Assembly (NCBI GenBank): GCA_001931875.2
Contig: MSJH02000007.1
Span: 1-32,131 of the forward strand
Direction of reading: 5' to 3'
From: Byssochlamys sp. IMV 00236
Lineage: Eukaryota > Ascomycota > Eurotiomycetes > Eurotiales > Thermoascaceae
Length of the DNA stretch: 32,131 bases
This document shows, one piece after another, positions 29,880 to 32,131 of this stretch; the stretch's first letter is position 1, and every line of letters starts with the position of its first letter. The notes beneath the pieces were generated by a model, which was not told the DNA's origin, did not search any database, and saw nothing but the letters and a program-made list of their open reading frames with translations. Both the position numbers and the translations under genes were made by a program.

Positions 29880-30098
29880 CTATCTTACGAATATGCATAT
29901 GCATTGATTGTATTGACAGAGTCTTGTTTACATAACCTTCATCGAACATACAGAATTTGCCTTATTGATGACTTTAAGAGAATAAAATAAAACTTTAATC
30001 AGTCCATGCTTAAGTTAAAGATATAACAAATATACTATAAACACAAAAAATGACTCAATCACTCTTTTTACAGTAGCTTTTATTATACAAGCATTTAA
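29880..30098. other. 3' flank of BIR1-like gene
   Basis: AT-rich, with AATAAA-like sequence (gagaataaaataaaact near 29980). Contains no gene that I can see. The DIRS-type sequence begins near its right edge. Confidence 0.45.
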
Positions 30099-30924
30099 GT
30101 TCGTCCTACCTACAATTGGACACCTTCGCCCATCCTCTCTGAGGTTCTGTCTTTGGGTAAGGCTATTTTTGCTACACCAGCCCTCTCAGATGATCAACGT
30201 GCAAAAATCATCGAGCGATATCCAACCATAGAAAATGTTCAATATCAACCGCCGAATACGATTCCAGATGCTGCTCATCGTATGAAGCCACTACAAACAA
30301 AACAAGATATGGCCCTCAAACGCCTTCAATATTTGATCTCGGGTATCTTTCGTCCTCTTAACATATTCGATCATGAAATCAGCTTGGACAATGGGAATGC
30401 TAACATTCAAAGATATTTAACCATCTTAGCCGATTGTCGCACCTTATTGCTCAATCTCTCCTCACAAGTCAACGATATGCGTAATACTCTGGCCTTTCAA
30501 ACGATCAATCCCACCTTCAAGTCGACAGCTGCTCCAACCAAAAGTTATACGATGTCCCTTGCCGATTTTCAAGCAGCCCTTCGGACTCTCCTGATACACT
30601 GTTTCTGCACTCTTACGCTCCGCTCAAACCGCTCAGTGTTCGTACTGTTCAACGTTGGATCGGCAAGCTTGTCAGATATCCACAACAGAACCATGTGTTT
30701 CTCTCCGGTCCATCGCTTCATCTCTCGCTCTTAAAGCAGGTATTCCTAAAGATGATATTGTCACCATGGGCAACTGGTCTCCCTCCGCTGTCTTTGAAAA
30801 TCACTATCGCCGGGAACGTCTCTCTCAATTCGATTTTTCCAACACGCTGATTGATATTGACGATGCTATTGACGAAGATGACGACCAGTTCTTTGATGCG
30901 GAAGATAATATGACATGCGATTGA
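30099..30924 (+). mobile_element. Internally deleted DIRS-type retrotransposon (Gag piece joined to tyrosine-recombinase end)
   Basis: The left part, from about 30099 (PTYNWTPSPILSEVL, no ATG found) to about 30586, encodes a Gag-like segment: KRLQYLISGIFRPLNIFDHE, ILADCRTLLLNLSSQVNDMR and YTMSLADFQAAL. The right part, about 30587-30924, encodes the end of a tyrosine recombinase: DTLFLHSYAPLKPLSVRTVQ, then SLRSIASSLALKAGIPKDDI, then VTMGNWSPSAVFENHYRRE with the probable catalytic Tyr, and an acidic tail. The reverse transcriptase, RNase H and most of the recombinase are absent. Three reading frames are used (two frameshifts, near 30587 and 30660). Family placement follows typical mucoralean DIRS-like Gag and recombinase wording and is my recognition, not a search. 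Confidence 0.7.
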
Positions 30925-30999
30925 ACCAAGTAGACTATTTCTCTGGATCAGCAAATCATATTTTGTATTTTCATGTCTAACCTAGTAAGTGTTGTCACC

Positions 31000-31964
31000 T
31001 GCTTAGAAATCACGTCGTTCCTTGGCACTCGAAAAAATATACAATAAGATCGAGTTCCTTTCTTCCAGTGTTTGACAGTTGTACTAAAATCGGTCGTAAG
31101 TGTGTTTTAACGGAAGAGCATAAGAGGACTATTATCAATTTCATTGATGCCAATCTGTCTGTTACTGTGGTTGAAATCACAGAGCATTTATTGGATCGAT
31201 TCAATGATCTTAAGGTTTTACGCAGTACTGTTTATAACTTTATGAAAAGGGAATGCAACCTATCGTTGAAAAAGGCTGATTTTCATTCCATTGAAAGAAA
31301 CAGTCCAGCAAAAATTGAGGAGCGATACGATTGGGTTTGCAAATAGCAAAATATAGATATGAACTTCATGACGAATTGCGTGTTCCTTGATGAGTCTGCT
31401 TTTGACATAAACATGAAACGGTCCAGAGCTTGGCCCACAAATGGTACTCGTGCTATTGTTACTAGACCTACCACAAGAGCAAATACTACGTCTATATTGG
31501 GTGCCATTTCTGCATCAGGTTTGACTGCAGTGGGCGTAAAAATACCGAGCCATGCGAAGAAGAGAAAGGCTGAAGGATATGTCAGCTCAGGAACGGTAAC
31601 AGATCACTATATCAGTTTCCTAAAAATGGCTCTTGATGAAATGGGCAAGTATCCGCATATGAAAGGTCATTACATAGCTATGGACAATGCATCCATTCAC
31701 ACACATGAAAATATAAAGAAATATATTGAGTATCGAGTATTTAAGTGCGTGTATCTTCCTACTTACTCTCCTGAACTTAACCCCATAGAACAATTTTGGG
31801 CAGTTGCGAAGAGCAAGGTTAAGCGCCAGAGGTTTTTGCAAGAAGACACTTTAACAAAGAGAATTACGGAAGCTTGCAAAAGCGTAGATAAAAGTCATTT
31901 TAAAGGATCCGTTTCACGTTCTTACAAATGTTGGGATAAATGTCAAAACAAAGAACCCATGTAA
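31000..31964 (+). mobile_element. IS630/Tc1-like DD34E transposase gene with one premature stop
   Basis: The N-terminal DNA-binding part (TEEHKRTIINFIDANLSVTV, then RSTVYNFMKRECNLSLKKA) is helix-turn-helix-like. The catalytic part has DESAFDINM (first Asp), YIAMDNASIHTHENI (second Asp) and YSPELNPIEQFW (Glu), with 34 residues between the second Asp and the Glu. The C-terminus is SRSYKCWDKCQNKEPM with TAA 31962-31964. The frame is open except for TAG at 31344-31346, which follows YDWVCK and sits where a Trp is expected. No ATG is evident; the open frame extends left to roughly 31000. Terminal inverted repeats were not convincingly found. Confidence 0.85.
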
Positions 31965-32131
31965 TGATCATCAATCAATTCATCGAAGCAAATAATGCTG
32001 CGAAACAGATCAGGTAAGCAAGCAACAGTGAGTGCACACCATTAACAACCTTTTGCTATTAGCAATACATATTCGTTTTTTATTGTAAGATTAACCAATT
32101 CCCAAAAAAAAAAAAAAAAAAAAAAAAAAAA
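31965..32131. other. 3' flank and contig end in poly-A
   Basis: AT-rich tail that ends in 28 A (32104-32131), where the contig stops. As with the N gap inside poly-T at 15240, the break is probably a homopolymer assembly artefact and not an mRNA tail. Confidence 0.6.

Noticed and set aside
30960..32060. Terminal inverted repeats of the DD34E element (tgttgtcacctgctt versus tgttgcttgcttacc)
   Set aside because: The match is too weak and too gapped to be called without other copies.
32104..32131. Poly-A as the tail of a retrotransposed mRNA
   Set aside because: It is at the contig end and other breaks in this sequence are in homopolymers; nothing upstream resembles an mRNA insert.

Overview
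This window looks like nuclear DNA of a Mucoromycota fungus, most probably a mucoralean mould. The evidence is AT-rich DNA, many very short introns (43-74 nt where complete, mostly GTAAGN...CTAAY...YAG), fungal-type housekeeping genes (UTP21, APC11, a Yck-type casein kinase, RAX1, a two-BIR Bir1-like protein), a long F-box/leucine-rich protein, and degraded LINE, DIRS and DD34E transposon copies that resemble mucoralean families. Genes were rebuilt by hand: every splice junction given below keeps the reading frame and usually restores a recognisable domain.

Layout, left to right. The last exon of a UCH37/UCHL5-type deubiquitinase (+) converges on an intronless F-box gene (-). After a long non-coding stretch come APC11 (+) and an NmrA-like NAD(P)-binding protein (+). 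From about 6.1 to 16.2 kb five genes lie in tandem on the minus strand: a HAM1-like lipid-binding-type protein, TRAPPC13, an ACBD5-like membrane-anchored acyl-CoA-binding protein, the SSU-processome protein UTP21, and a Yck-type casein kinase 1. From about 17.0 to 20.4 kb lies a decayed LINE-type retrotransposon. Then come a PC-esterase/TBL-like membrane protein (-) and a metallophosphoesterase (-), followed on the plus strand by RAX1, a PKA catalytic subunit, an SLC35G/EamA transporter and a BIR1-like chromosomal passenger protein. The right end holds an internally deleted DIRS-type element (Gag fused to a tyrosine recombinase end) and a DD34E transposase with one nonsense codon, and the contig stops in poly-A.

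The genes do not form one pathway. They are ordinary euchromatic housekeeping and signalling genes flanked by mobile-element debris. Several cell-cycle or polarity genes happen to sit here (APC11, BIR1, PKA, CK1, RAX1), but nothing in the sequence shows that they are co-regulated. I see no convincing undescribed multi-gene system. The most notable details are a 6-nt microexon in the PKA gene, a PC-esterase that seems to lack its catalytic Ser and His, an Asp as the last RING ligand in APC11, a LINE whose two ORFs overlap as ATGA and whose ORF1 carries a zinc ribbon, and a Gag-recombinase deletion derivative of a DIRS element.
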